Positions 34,451 through 46,462 of a stretch of 64,000 nt of DNA are shown here, piece after piece; the first letter of the stretch is position 1, and every line of letters begins with the position of its first letter. The position numbers and the translations under genes were made by a program. This DNA is from Hetaerina americana (Eukaryota; Arthropoda; Insecta; Odonata; Calopterygidae). The stretch lies in assembly GCA_022747635.1 (NCBI GenBank), contig JAKTNV010000009.1:65489677-65553676 (forward strand), written 5' to 3'. The notes below the pieces were generated by a model. It was not told the origin of the DNA and ran no database searches. It worked only from the letters and a program-made list of their open reading frames with translations.

Positions 34451-34770
34451 GGCGAAGAGGTGGGGATGAAATTAGGAGTTCGAACTGTAGCACTTAATGC
34501 TGTTGTGGATTTTTTCCTCGTCGTGTTCGAACCGTGTCCCTTTCAGGGTTACCAGGGGTTGGGGGAAACATTACATGAGGTGCGGTTGTTTTGGTACAAG
34601 GGGTTTTTGCTGTGTGGAGGGGTGAGGAGGAGGATGGGGAGTAGGGTTGTTTTCCGGTGCCTCGGGGGAGGGTGGGCATTGGAGATGCCTGCGTTTTCTC
34701 CCTCCTTCCATGCGTCGTCGATCTTGTCTCGGAGTCTTGTCCCAGCTGTCAAAGTAGGTGGATGAACCCG
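34451..34770. other. G-rich continuation of the island
   Basis: The skew flips at about 34420: the plus strand becomes G-rich to about 34700. No gene feature. Confidence 0.45.
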
Positions 34771-35549
34771 AGGCATGCATGCTGTAAGAAAAAAATCCAC
34801 ACATTTTGTTCCATATGAAGAGGGATGTGAAGTGGAATGGGATGTGGGAAAGAGTTGTAATGCAGCAAATCTCGGAACTTAGCTGGTCCCACCGGATACA
34901 ATATTTTGGTGGTTTATTATTCATGACATAGAAAATAAATTTTCATCTATTCACGTACACCTTTCACTTATACACGTATGTATATTGGTACAGCTGGCTC
35001 TCTTGGCAGTGCGGAAACTCTCTATTAAACGTCAAAAGAGTGATTTCTTAGTGGAGATAGAATTTTTATGTGCATATGAAGTAGGCCAGTCAGCTATTTG
35101 GGTAAAATAGTTCTCCGAGGTGTTTCATCTGTTGTCCATTAGTATCGTTAGTTGTGTGTGCGAGCATTTTAGCTTCTAAGCCGTTTGGATCACTTCGGTG
35201 GGTTAATCGCCTGTCCTCTAATCGAAAGGCCGAGAACCCCACCTCAGCCATGGCTGTTCTTGCGTTTTGTAATAGTAATAGCCCCTGAGAAATCCAATGA
35301 AAATCAAAGATCTACGGGCACCTTGTGTCATCGTGTATATCCATTTATCAGCGGCCCAGGAAAACTGGCAGCTTTAAAGTAGGTAAAAAACACCTCCAAT
35401 GAGAGGACAAATGTCTTTAGATTTGCTTTCTCTAAAGTTCATATTTTACATTTTAGGCCACTAGGCAACTCGAAAAATTTCAAATTATAATTATCGAGTA
35501 TTTTCTGCATCTCAAAATGCTTCGAAAATTTTTACACGTTTATTATGAT
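34771..35549. other. unassigned sequence
   Basis: No feature recognised. Confidence 0.4.
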
Positions 35550-36012
35550 TAGTGTCACGAGTATGTTGGAGGATTTAGGCTTAGAGCCTCTTTGATTCTT
35601 GATAGAATGTTACAGGCGACCAGAGTTTTCTTCCGATACCGAGGGACTTTTAATGGTACCAGAAGGTATTGGGAGATTTGAACACCTGGGTTCAGTAAGA
35701 GAGATAGACACCGTCACAGACAGATTCGTACTCGTACTTCCCATGCACGTTACGCAAATATAACAAAATCGAACTCAAAAACCCGAAAAAATTAGATAAA
35801 CTTCAACATTAGAATTTGATAAATTAGTCGAGCGTAACAATTATTGCATGATGTACTTATATAGGCATGTATATGCACAAGAGTTGCATATGAGCCAACA
35901 TTTATTCATCTGTACGTATAATAATTGTGCATGTATGACTGGCACCCTAAAACCCCCTGCCACACGCCCTACGGCGGTTGGCATAGATATTATGTACGCA
36001 TAGATGTAGATT
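35550..36012 (+). mobile_element. LINE-A 3' end, plus strand, convergent with the next copy
   Basis: Plus strand reads EDLGLEPL (the LGWEPLDSRR landmark of LINE-A) at about 35570, SSDTEGLLMVPEG, then EIDTVTDRF at 35705. The 3' untranslated part has the hairpin (cccctgccacacgccctacgg) at about 35955 and gcatagatgtagat at the end. Its tail points at the tail of the minus-strand copy that begins at 36045. Confidence 0.8.
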
Positions 36013-36044
36013 TATTTATGTGGCAGGAATTTTTTGTAACTGCC

Positions 36045-36715
36045 AGTTTTTCATCTACATCTACGCCGTTTCCTGTCATCTAATCCCCCAGGAGGTGTGT
36101 GGTAGGGGGTGTTATGTCACCAGCCATCAGCAAGTAAATGGATACATTTTTGAGGTTATTTGTTCCCAGTCGGGATCATTGGCCGTGGGATTTTCTCACT
36201 GTAGCTTTGTTTTTGTTGTGATCGCGAATCGTATGAGGGAATAGTGTCCCTGTATATATTGGTCCTGCAGTATCTATATCCTTTATCTTTCCTTTTTCTC
36301 CCGAGTGCGATCGCTTGCAGTTATTCTGATCCCCCATCGACCGTGGGAAAAATTACATCTTAAATCTGGCGGTGATCTCTGTAATCTTACGGCCATTATT
36401 TCTACCACTGTAATGCGATGGGGCTGATAATAAATTTCAATGTTGGTTTTCTTGTCGTAACATCTTCTGAAACCTTCTTTGAACCTTTTTTATCTCCTTA
36501 ATCAACTCATTCTCCGACAGACCTCAAATCCCTGCCGCTTATTCCAATTGCGGTCTCACCAGCGCAAAGTAATACCTCTCCCGTACTTTCTCATTACGTT
36601 TCCGTACAACTCGCTGAATGAGTCTATAAGATTCTTCAAGTACTCCACCAATCTTCCTCATTTTCACGTACGTTATGTGATCAGTAGTATCACACCTGCA
36701 ATGCACAGTACTGTG
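36045..36715 (-). mobile_element. LINE-A 3' end with RT C-terminal domain, minus strand
   Basis: Minus strand from 36710: RKIGGVLEE, RNEKVRERYYFALVRPQLE (thumb region, consensus YKTLVRPQLEYAS), IKKVQRRFQKML at about 36490, then IYTGTLFPHTIRDHN (the FFPRTIRDWN landmark) at about 36260-36217. The hairpin remnant and catctacatctacg tail are at 36053-36115. One of the longer LINE-A 3' segments. Stops interrupt it. Confidence 0.82.
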
Positions 36716-36716
36716 T

Positions 36717-36747
36717 ATTCCAGGTGTGGATGCACCACACCTGGAAT
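36717..36747. repeat. 13-bp perfect hairpin
   Basis: attccaggtgtgg (36717-36729), 5-base loop, exact complement (36735-36747), directly at the truncated 5' end of the LINE-A copy. Confidence 0.85.
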
Positions 36748-37959
36748 GCTAGCGCTTTACATGATTCATTTTGTTTTATTTACGATATGTTTACTGTTTT
36801 TCCCGTGTCTTTTTCAAAGGCGGTCCTACACTGGTCTGAAATGTATTTTGGTGTTTCAGATGCAATTTCCTTAAACTTTAACTCACCGTCGTACCATCGT
36901 TGCTCGTTACTTTCGTGCTTTTTTTTGCTAGGAATATATGGCCTTTTACCGTGTTTAATTAAATTTAGGGAACACACCCATGAAGTTTTAGTTCCAGTAT
37001 TGTGCGTTTTCGTGATAAGTGATTGTAGGTTTCTTTTAAGATAGTCGGTAAAATACTTGAATTTATCTTTCTTTTGCTTTTACGATATTAATTACCGATG
37101 GATGCGTTTCGGAAACAATGGTTTTTGTCATTACTTATCCCTTCGGTTACATCAGAATACTCGGGTAAATTTATCAAACTGATATCCAGAATGCACTCGT
37201 AATTTCTTGTAGTTGGTATTCTTATTCTTTCGCGCGTTGCGTGGTTGGTGAACAGATTTTGTTGCCTCGCCTGAGTCACAGATTTTCGTTTAGGTATGAA
37301 TGCAGTAGTTATTCCAGCCTGTTGAAGGAAGACCGAAATCACCTCCTGCTGTAATGTTTTTCGTGTTCTTGCGGTAGAATTGCGACACGTGGTAATATAA
37401 GACAAGTATTCCGTCCGAAGTGGAATCGGGTGGCATGTGAAAGGAGCGTACGATATGTGCACGTTTTTCTGGTATTTTTTCTCCATTGGACACCAAATTA
37501 TCTCACTCTGGTCATAAGTCAAATTTGAGCGCATAGGTTTTTATGTGATTTTTGGCGGATATGAATTCTCCTCCACCGTTCCCATTAACCATGTCTCTTC
37601 TAGAAATGCTGTAACCTAAATGGAAAATCAGTAATTTTACCACGTATTTAGCTGCGTGACTACTGCAGAGAATAGTTATTGTGCCAGGGAGTAGGAAGTA
37701 GAAAATTTTCTCTCTCATAAGGCCACTTATGGAATCCGCGGCAAGTATCTGGGATTAATGGGAGGAAATGTAAATCAAGGGATTCAATAAGGTTCAGAGA
37801 TAATCCGATAGTTTTGTTATAAATTGCTGCTAGAGACGAGTGGGCGTCACCCCGTCACCGGGGGTATGCCGGGGGAACCGGGTTGAGAAGCTCTCGAATC
37901 TCGAAGGTAGCTGGCAGGAATTGAACTTGAAGGAAGGTAAAAGGTACCCGAGGTTTCTT
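36748..37959. other. unassigned sequence
   Basis: Only short ORFs without motifs. Nothing recognised. Confidence 0.45.
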
Positions 37960-38335
37960 GCGACACTATAGGAACAACTGTGGAACCAAATTATTTTGGT
38001 ATATTCGATCCCGGGGGAAATAAGAGAGATGGAAACCGTCAAAGACAGATTCAGATACTCGTCCTTCCCTCGCACAGTACGGAAATATGACAAAATCGAG
38101 TACCTGAGCCCGAAAACATTAAGTTAACTCGAACGCTAGAATTTGATGATCGGTCTAACCTAAGCATAATTGCGTGATGTACTCGTATATATGTATGTAG
38201 GCATGTGTGTCCCCGAGGGTTTTTCTACATTTGCGAATTGAAGTTTGTCTATCAATTAATAATACTGTATGTGTTGATGGTGTCTTAACACCCCCGTCAC
38301 ACGCGGGATATTATGCAGATGTAAAATTTGCCCTA
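37960..38335 (+). mobile_element. LINE-A 3' end with clear ORF terminus
   Basis: Plus strand around 38020-38125 reads EMETVKDRFRYSSFPRTV then RKYDKIEYLSPKTLS and a stop: the best preserved end of the LINE-A protein. The SSFPRTV block corresponds to the SFFPRTIRDWN landmark of CR1/L2-like ORFs. The 3' part has gtcttaacacccccgtcacacgcgggatatt with a deletion in the hairpin, then atgcagatgtaa. Confidence 0.82.
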
Positions 38336-39299
38336 ATTATTATATAGTTTTGAAACTGTCCAGTATTCGGCCGTGGTGACCTGTGGGTGCCAGGGAAACT
38401 TGAACTCCCAACTACAATACTCTAGCAGCCCTACGTTCACTAAATCTGGAGGAATGCTGAGTGGCGTCTTTTACAAAAATAAATAATATCAATCGTATTT
38501 CAAGGTGAAATAATGAGCGTGGGTGTCCTCGGAATTCCGAGTTCCTCTATTTTGCTATAATGGTGATATATTTGAAATTAGTGTTTCTATCACTTCTAAT
38601 TTGATTATTCTAGCACATTCAACCAGCACTCTCTTATCGTTTTTGATCATTCACTCGAGGCAGAGGATTGAAATTATAATGAGGATATTTATTTAGCATG
38701 CTGTCATATGTCTTCACACACTTCCAAGAGAAAAGTTACTAAGATACGAATTTAAAAAGACTTGGACCGAAGAACATTGGCGGGGCACATGTGTGATTTT
38801 TGCGGATGAAATTAAAAGTCTAATAACTTGTGTAAAGTATTTGATCTGTTTTTGCCATTATTGCATTATTTAGATTTTCAGTATTTTAAAGTTCCCTTAT
38901 CGCCCTTCGTTTATATTTTACGGCGGTCATTTTGCAGAGTTTCTGTTTCTATGTGTTCATCCTTACAATTATGTATCATTCTCAGTCGCTCCGATGGTTT
39001 ATTGTCTGTTTTCTTCATCTTCTGGTTGCATGGCATAATTAAACTTAATGCTATCGCCAAGCGAGCGTTTAAATCAGGTTGAAGTCATTTCCTTGAAGGC
39101 ACATCACTCAAATGTACGTGTAACTTCTTTTATGTTGCGTTAATTTCACAATATTGTATATCAGGGATTTTGAACGCGTTGGCCAGTATTTTTTTTAGTA
39201 TTTCGATCAAATCTTCACAATTCTCCCCTCTCGCTATTCTTGAACGACTCCCCAAGGCACTTTCAAGATGTGTCCCTACAATGGACGAAAATGAAATTT
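38336..39299. other. unassigned sequence
   Basis: No feature recognised. Confidence 0.4.
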
Positions 39300-40120
39300 C
39301 CCTTTTCTTTATTTCTTCACTCCCCGAGTCGTCGTTGATCTAGGTCTTTAGCTCGACCCCGCGTTTTTCGTCGCATAAATGCCTTCAGCGCTCCGCCGTT
39401 GATGCTTTTAAATGCCTTTCACCGCAAACTCCTCATCTAACCCCTCCACCGTGATTCCTTTCCGTCTCCTTTGTCTGCTTCCCTTCCTCGCTTCCCTTTA
39501 CCCATCTTCATCTCTCCTCCCGTGCATTTCCCTCTCCCCGAGCCCTCCCCTCCTATTTCCGCCTCCTGTTCCGTGGGGAGGAAAAAAGAATTCCAAACTT
39601 ACCTCCACCAATCCTCCCCGTCCCTCCCGCGCCACCCCCGAACCGCGTCCCTCTCGCCCACCTCCCACGCCCCTAAACCCTCCTCCAGCGACCGACCTCC
39701 GCCTACCCCCCCATATCCCTCCCTTGCCCCCTTGGCCTTCCCGTGCCCAGGCCTCAGCGGAGCTGAAAGCGTCATTTGGTGCCTTCGTTGCGGCCTAAGT
39801 AGAAAATCGCTCGATATTAAAATGTGTTTGCTGCTGGGAGAGGAGTGCTGGGGGGCGCGGGACTACCTGCGGTGTTGTGTGGGTGCTGATGCGCCTTCCC
39901 CTGGCCCTCCCCACCCGTCCCTCATCGTCCCATCCTCAATGGGATACGTAGACGCGAGCCCATTGTGCGGGCGTTGAAGATGGTAGACGGGACGCGTACT
40001 GCTCGGCCTCGGGCGGCGGGGGGGGGGGGGGGGCTTGGCCCTCGAGTGCCAAGCGATCTGCTCGCGTGTATTGAGGGGTTGGGGAAGGAGGGTATGGAGC
40101 ATTGTGATTACTTGTGGTCC
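39300..40120. other. C-rich GC island ending in a G run
   Basis: C-rich on the plus strand at 39400-39760, mixed to 39980, then about 17 consecutive G near 40018-40034. ORFs up to 168 codons are proline-rich bias products. No gene supported. Confidence 0.5.
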
Positions 40121-41079
40121 CTTTAGCCTCTTTGTGAGCGTTTTTTTTTTAAACGTTCGTACAGGCCCGGATGTGTGTGTGTATGTGTCTGTCTGTCTAC
40201 CTGTGTTAATGCCAACTAAAGCGAGAAGATGAGGTTCGCCCCATTTCGTGGAGGTTAGATAATCCCGCCGGTTAAATCGTCCGTTAATGCTCTCGATGGA
40301 GTGACCGTGGCTGGGGGAGGCATGGGGAAAAGGCCTGTTGCTCTCATTATGCCTTCGTCCAAGTTGGGAAGAGAGTCCCGCGAATATGTACTCGTACTAG
40401 TCGAGCGTTCTAGTAATGGAAGTAAAATGCACTGTATTTAAGTTTTGTGATAAAAGAAAAGAGGAACGGGGCATAAAATATATAATAGATGGGATTTATT
40501 TAAGCAATTCAGAATAGAGCAAATACTTGTGAGTTACACATATGCCATCTCTTTCATGGGATGCACATCAAAAGAACAACCCCGAGAAAAGATGAATTTT
40601 CGCCGGAAGCGTACTCTAGGCCAGCACCTTAACAATTTCTATTTGAACGTCTACATAAAAATAATGAAAAAGCCGAGTTCCAATCACAAATGATGATCTC
40701 ATTAACTACGTATTATTGTTTCAGAAACGAATATGAAACTTCCGAAGTATAAGAAAAAGTAAAGCTCTAGGTCATGAAGAAATAATCCCTGCTTAATAAA
40801 GGAACTTGCAAAAGCTATCGCACTTCACTTATAAGCACGGAGTCCCAAAGTTTTGGAATAATGGAAAAGTAGAAGAAGTAAATTATAAAATGAGGTATGA
40901 TGGAAAGAAGCAACTCAGGAGGTGTTCCATTTTTCTTCTCTTAGCAGTTTTTGGCAAATTTAGCGGATTCTATGATTTCTCCCATTTCTATATTAAGGTT
41001 TTCTCCCATGGGTCCCAAATAGCTCCCGCGTATGCATTTTTAGAATGATACAGCACTCTAAAGCTTTTTCGGGAACCTG
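40121..41079. other. unassigned sequence
   Basis: No feature recognised. Confidence 0.4.
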
Positions 41080-41988
41080 AGGGAATTATTATGGCCACAG
41101 AGTATATTGGTAGATTCGGCTACCTAGGTAATATATGTGTGAGGTGGACGTTGTTAATGATGGATTTAAGTAGGTACTCGTTCTTCCCCCACGCGATACA
41201 CTATGATGACAAAATCGAACCGAAGCTCTCGAATATTTTTATCTCTAAAGAAAATTTAAAGCATATATGAAATAAACTCATTGATGAACAATATTGATAT
41301 TGATGAACTCGTATTGATGATTTTCTCGTATATGAGCAATATAGATAGATAGATGACGTCTTTATTTGGGCGAAATTGAGACCTAATGGTCCCTTCTTCC
41401 AATGTACATTTCATTTAAACGCAATTGATTCGGAGTGAACGATGACACAGAAAGAATAATTTTACCCGGCGTTAGTGGATAGTATGCTGTGAGACCACTT
41501 TGAGATTTTAAAGTAATTGGACTACGGAACCGATAGATAGAATACTTTTGCATCATTGTCAAATGAAATTTGGGATGGGTATAGGTTACCCGACGTGATT
41601 GTATCGTGCAACTATGAGGTCGTTGAGATAGTAGATCGTTAAATAATGTAGATTGGAAACTCGTGATACGTTTGGAAGGAATGCTGTGCTTTAGTTTGGT
41701 CATGTTGAGAGAATGGGAGAGTATCGAATCCCTGAACAGTTGTACTACGGAAGGCGGGAGAAGTAGAAGACGAAGAGAGTCGTGGGTGATTATGACCTCA
41801 ACACTAGAAACGTTAGATGGGGCAGTGTAGAAGAAACTAGTTTCGAGTACCAAGTTCTCTGATATAAGCAAAAGTCGAGATTTGATCTCTGAATAGTGAT
41901 TATTAATGATTACGGGTGGTGTCCTAACACCCCCCGCCACACGCCCTTGCGGCGTCTTGCGGGGTATTAATTAGATGTAGATGTAGAA
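41080..41988 (+). mobile_element. LINE-A 3' end interrupted by another LINE
   Basis: Left part (41080-41335) reads the decayed LINE-A ORF end (CEVDVVNDGF, then a tyr-ser-phe-phe-pro equivalent near 41180). Right part (41890-41988) is an excellent LINE-A 3' terminus: gtcctaacaccccccgccac, hairpin, then attagatgtagatgtaga. Between them lies an opposite-strand LINE-C 3' end, so I interpret this as one LINE-A copy with a nested insertion. If they are independent fragments, the spacing is coincidence. Confidence 0.7.
41341..41885 (-). mobile_element. LINE-C 3' end, nested
   Basis: Minus strand reads a single open frame ending in HPKFHLTMMQKYSIYRF, LKSQSGLTAYY and ILSVSSFTPNQLRLN, which follows the layout of a Jockey/CR1-like reverse transcriptase C-terminus (KFHLP.ARTDVYKFSFFPRTI..WN.LP). 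It ends in gaccattaggtctcaatttcgcccaaataaagacgtc next to (ATAG)n at 41341-41357, a typical 3' end. It is a different family from LINE-A, with no GATGTA tail or hairpin. Confidence 0.55.
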
Positions 41989-44094
41989 TAGTTCCGGGTT
42001 CTCACCGCGGTCGTGGGCTGGGGCGGACAACAGTTTCGCAAGCAATCCTACGAGCGTATATGTTGCCAACTGAAGCCAACGACGAAGCGGTAAGAAACCG
42101 GGTCTGATAAAAAAATCAACTGTGCAACGAAATAGAAAACTTCGCACGATTATGGATTCAGGCGTTCCTGATTTTGCGTACTCCATAAGAGAACGACGCG
42201 TTGAGTATTTACGATATATCAAACACGGAACGGGTTAATCAGTCATGAAATAAAAAATTGCTCGTGTTCAGCAAATGTCGGGGGGAGTTGTGTTTCAATT
42301 CATCGTGAATCCGTCGTGAAGTTACGCCTGAGACAACGAATTCGGTAAAACCCGAGGTGGTAGAAATCCATTGTACTCGAAGCCTTTTTCGTAAACGATG
42401 GGTGAGATCGCTGAGAGGAATGGGCGGGTGAGAGCATGTGGGAACACTTCAGCAGTTTTTGCACTCCCCTCGTATACCTCCCTTGGACACATTTTATAAA
42501 TGTTGACACCTCACACTTTCCACAAAATATCTTTGAATGCCAAATTGATTCTCTTGCGATGCCTCTTGGTTCCTATATGCCAGTAATTGTATTTGACTCT
42601 GCATCTGTGTATTTATACGTTATATCCTGCAAGTCAGGACGGGGCATATTGCAGGGAGAATACCCTTCTTGGTCGTATAAATACAGGTGACGTTGAGGTT
42701 TTGTAATAGGGAATAAGTTCATTGTACAAGGTCATTCTTTGAGTACTATTTTTGGAGAAATTAAGGTTGTACCTAATTTTATCCCAAATTGTGGGAAGTG
42801 CTGTAACGAAGACGGGACTATGGTAGCAACACACAATTAAGGGGAAAATGTACAATGCTGTTGTACTCGTAATTAGATATGAGTCAAAAGACTCAAAAAA
42901 GTCTAAATTTCTTAAGGTTGATAACGTTGACGTCACCCAATTTATAGCTATAATAAGCTCAGTTATTAGATACTTATTATGCGTTACCAAATCCTAACGC
43001 GCTCCCTTTTTTGTGATGCTTAAAATATTTCCTTCTGCTATGTTTTCAAAGATAGCGTTTAAAAATGTTCGTCATTTAACTGATACTTTTATTTTTGACA
43101 AATCCCAGGACACTGCAGGAGATGCCGCTGTAGTAACGTTTTACGGAATCGTCCGCTAATATGCATTGAGAGACTTCTATTCCTGACCATTCTCGATACA
43201 CTTTAAGCTACTTTTATCTCTGGGTCTTCAGTCCTTCGATCTCCTGATTAACGAAATTTCGCCTCGTATTTAGGTGTTGGCGGAATGTAGATCAGTTGTG
43301 GGTGGCAAAACCCTGTTATTGGTGTGTGTCACGCGTCCTTTTCGCGGTGGGCAGCCGTCGCATTATCCTTTCCTTCGCCTTTGATTGTAAAATCGAAAAA
43401 AATTGTGTGCGGGCAGAAAAGGTCAAAAAGTCTCTTATTTGTATATTTATCTGCCTATTAATTTTTCCTCTCACTTAATGCGACAACTCCGTTTTCACCA
43501 AGTAAATATATTTTTTCACTCTTCGTGCCACAGTTGCGGGCTACCGAACAAAAAATTAATCTAGAGCTATTTCGTTGGCCAATTTTAAACGTATACTGCC
43601 ACATTTTTCATGGCATCGTTTTTCGAAACATAAACTTAAAATTATCACTAACTTGTTGATAGGAATAATTTACAGCAATGCACAGATCTATGGGTTAATT
43701 ATTGAATAAATCCCTTATGTGAATAAGAAGCAAATTTACTAAGTATTTACTGGGAAAGGTTTAACAAACCTCATGCTATGGCCGAAGAATTATAGAAATT
43801 AGATGGCTAAACTGTGGAATTGGCAGGGTTACTATGTTATTAACTCCAACGATAATGGATCAGAATATTCTTTATCGGAATCCCCTAGGGATACTTTTTG
43901 TACTATGTAGTCTACCTATTATTTTAGCTGCTATTCTATCAAACTATTAATCTATTATGAAAACTTATAACGACGTTTATTGTATTGGTGGGCTACTAGC
44001 CGTGACCGAAATAATGTTGTTTAATAGAGCTTAAACCTAGTTTTCTCCTTTGTTTGAATCATATGGCTACTCACTTTGTTCCATTATGTGGGAA
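41989..44094. other. unassigned sequence
   Basis: 2.1 kb of AT-rich DNA with no ORF that has a motif and no recognised repeat end. Confidence 0.45.
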
Positions 44095-44190
44095 TATTAT
44101 AGTGTATGTACCTGGTTTGGAATCACCCCCTGCCACACTCCCAAGTGGTGGCGTAAATTTGTAGACTAGTAGAGGTGTAGACTGTAGATT
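44095..44190 (+). mobile_element. LINE-A 3' terminus
   Basis: Plus strand accccctgccacactcccaagtggtggcg with diverged hairpin, followed by gtagaggtgtagactgtaga in the tail position. Confidence 0.65.
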
Positions 44191-44420
44191 TGTGGAGGCA
44201 TGACGGACATACTGGAGGAATAAGGGTGGGAACCTCTTGATTCTCGGGGAGAGCAGGTTAGACATTTCTCCAAGGCCATGTCAATCGCAGAAGGCCACCT
44301 ATAAAAGCAACAGGATGGATATTTCACCGAAATAATGCACGGCCGCGCATTGGAAATATTTTTGCTGAATATTTCGTTTAAGTCAATGTTAAATGTTTCC
44401 CTCATCCTACATACAGTCTA
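44191..44420 (+). pseudogene. LINE-A reverse transcriptase C-terminal fragment
   Basis: Starting immediately after the previous tail, the plus strand reads MTDILEE, a stop, then GWEPLDSRGEQVRHFSKAM, the LGWEPLDSRR landmark of LINE-A. A second copy therefore sits head to tail after the first. Its own 3' end is not recognisable downstream. Confidence 0.7.
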
Positions 44421-44578
44421 GACTTAGCCTCGTGAATTTACCTTGATCCACCGTTTGAAGAAACACCCTCGTGGAAAAAGTATTCTTCTCAAAAGCAGGC
44501 GTAGGCGAACTGAGCATGTTTAAACTTTCAACGTTCACCGCTATCCCATTAATGGAGTCAGTTCAGCGTACCCCGTAC

Positions 44579-44628
44579 CATAAATAAATAAATAAATAAA
44601 TAAATATATATATATGTATATATATATG
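44579..44628. repeat. (AAAT)n/(TA)n microsatellite
   Basis: Tetranucleotide aaat/taaa units run into an interrupted TA tract. Confidence 0.9.
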
Positions 44629-46139
44629 ATGCACTATGCAAGAAAATATTTGCACGTCAAATTATACGAAGAAAAATGTTACGATTACTCTCTGCCGAAG
44701 AGCCTTCGTGAAATCTCAGCATATCTCAATTCCACTGTGTCCTTACAAGTTTCGTGTTGGAATTAATTTGGCTTTGCTTGTTGTGGAAAAATATAGGCGG
44801 AAGCCGTGGGTAATTTTACCAGTGGTTTTGATCATGTTAGTTATTAACAGCGAAATGATCCTGCAATTAATTTGACGCAAATATACATTTTTAACTGTTA
44901 GGTTTTTCTGCCTAGAAAACGAAACTAGTTACTTCTATGCGTTTAGCTTCATAGTTCTGTCGAGTTGTTATTGGTTAGTGTTTTTGAATTCATGTTTTAC
45001 GATTAATTAGTGCTAAAACAACGAACTCTCGTGTTCTTGCGAAGGCTATGGCAGCATGTTTTCTAATAAAATAGCAGCGTCGAAATTTTTTTATGTACAG
45101 CTTTATGAAGAGCTGGAAATCGATTATTTTTCGAGAGGCATTTCTCCCATCTTCCTCGTGGTTGCTATCCGTAGAGTGTAGGGCTCGTTGGACGTTAATC
45201 AAATGGAATGATGGCACTTAATTAAATATGCTTAACTTTTTTAACATAGCTCATACTAATCCTTTATCCTGTCATTTCTTTTTTTTTTTGCTCTACGTTT
45301 TTGTGATGCCGCGGGTTATGTACACGAGGCATTAAATTCTCGCCGTTGAGAGCCATTTCGACTCAACAAGTAATTGTTCGTGAATTCACCATGTTTGTAC
45401 GTAGTCGTCGGTCTTTACTGTTGACCAATTTATTTGGGTTAATCCACTCGCGGAAAGTGTGTTGGCTCAGCTAAGTAGATGTGTCGGAAATGTCACCGCA
45501 GCGGTGAGCAGCAGCGGTGGTCGTTCGCAGTGGCTCACCCTCGGGGGATGAGCGTAATTACATAAACTTCGTTTGCGTCGTGCGCATGCTATTTGGAGAG
45601 GTGCAAGACACGAGTCACGCACACGTCGGGGCAGGATACACGTCATATTTCAATCTTTTGTGGCCTTTAGAAGGGTGCGGCAGAAGTTGGTTGTACTTGT
45701 GCGTGCTCTCAATCCCGCAGAGTTGTTCGATAATCGTATCGTCGAAAGAATGGCATAATTGAGGAGTAAAATGGAATTGGGATTAATTTCGTAATAATGA
45801 TTTAAAAAAATGTTAGAAATGTCCCTACGCCCATAGTGTTTTGCTACCTAATTGTCCCTCTTTTGCACGGAAAGGAATTTCTAACTAAATTAATGCCTAT
45901 AGCTAAAAATTACTTGGACTGCTAACTATACTAATTTATTCGCAACAGTAAATGCCAAATTCGCTTGTTTTCTTTCAAGGAAAATAAAGAAGGCGGCCGA
46001 GCCTTTACTTGATGGCCAATTTCGGGGATGCATACCATATTTTTTTATATTTATGCATTTATATTTAGCAACAGTACGAAATGAAATGGCAAACAACATG
46101 AAAATGAGGACTATCACTCACTTACAATGCGAAATTTGA
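44629..46139. other. unassigned sequence
   Basis: No feature recognised in 1.5 kb. Confidence 0.4.
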
Positions 46140-46225
46140 GGAATATACGCTAAGGAATCGAATCCGCAGCTTATGTTTAGCATGCAAGGACGCGCCTCTC
46201 AAACCGGCAATTGCTCACCATTCCT
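46140..46225 (-). repeat. possible tRNA-like SINE head remnant
   Basis: Minus strand: ggtgagcaattgccggtttg (A-box position) and ggattcgattcc (B-box) about 50 bases apart, the spacing of a tRNA-derived promoter. No body or tail was recognised. Confidence 0.35.
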
Positions 46226-46409
46226 TAATTACCGCGATGATGGCCAAATGAATACTTTCACTGAGTGAATGATTTCAATTTGGATGCCCTGTGTCACTTC
46301 CCCCAGTCGTGAATCATTTTGAACCCTTTGAAACCAGATTTCGGTCGATTATGCATAGTGAACGCAGTGAATTCTTCTCGGGATTTCATCCGGGTAATCT
46401 CCTCCATCT
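46226..46409. other. unassigned flank of the hammerhead-like motif
   Basis: Contains atgcatagtgaacgca (about 46351); a related atgcatagtgaaca recurs at about 46485 on the other side of the motif, perhaps element-specific repeats. Confidence 0.3.
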
Positions 46410-46462
46410 CCATCGCTGCCGACGTTTCGATGAAATCCTTTTCCATCGTCATCAGGGCCGCC
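46410..46462 (-). ncRNA. hammerhead-ribozyme-like motif with both core boxes intact
   Basis: Minus strand 46455 to 46421: CTGATGA, one extra C, stem II GATGGAA/TTTCATC (one G-T pair) with loop AAGGA, then GAAAC directly followed by GTC, the compact stem III found in Penelope-type hammerheads. GCC before CTGATGA can pair with GGC after the GTC site to make stem I. All canonical core residues are present; the unpaired C between CTGATGA and stem II is the only oddity. It is the best ribozyme candidate here. No Penelope ORF was seen nearby. Confidence 0.6.

Noticed and set aside
31588..36115. CRISPR-like array (similar GC blocks recurring in this region)
   Set aside because: The blocks are LINE-A 3' ends in both orientations with irregular spacing and coding remnants beside them; the setting is an animal genome.
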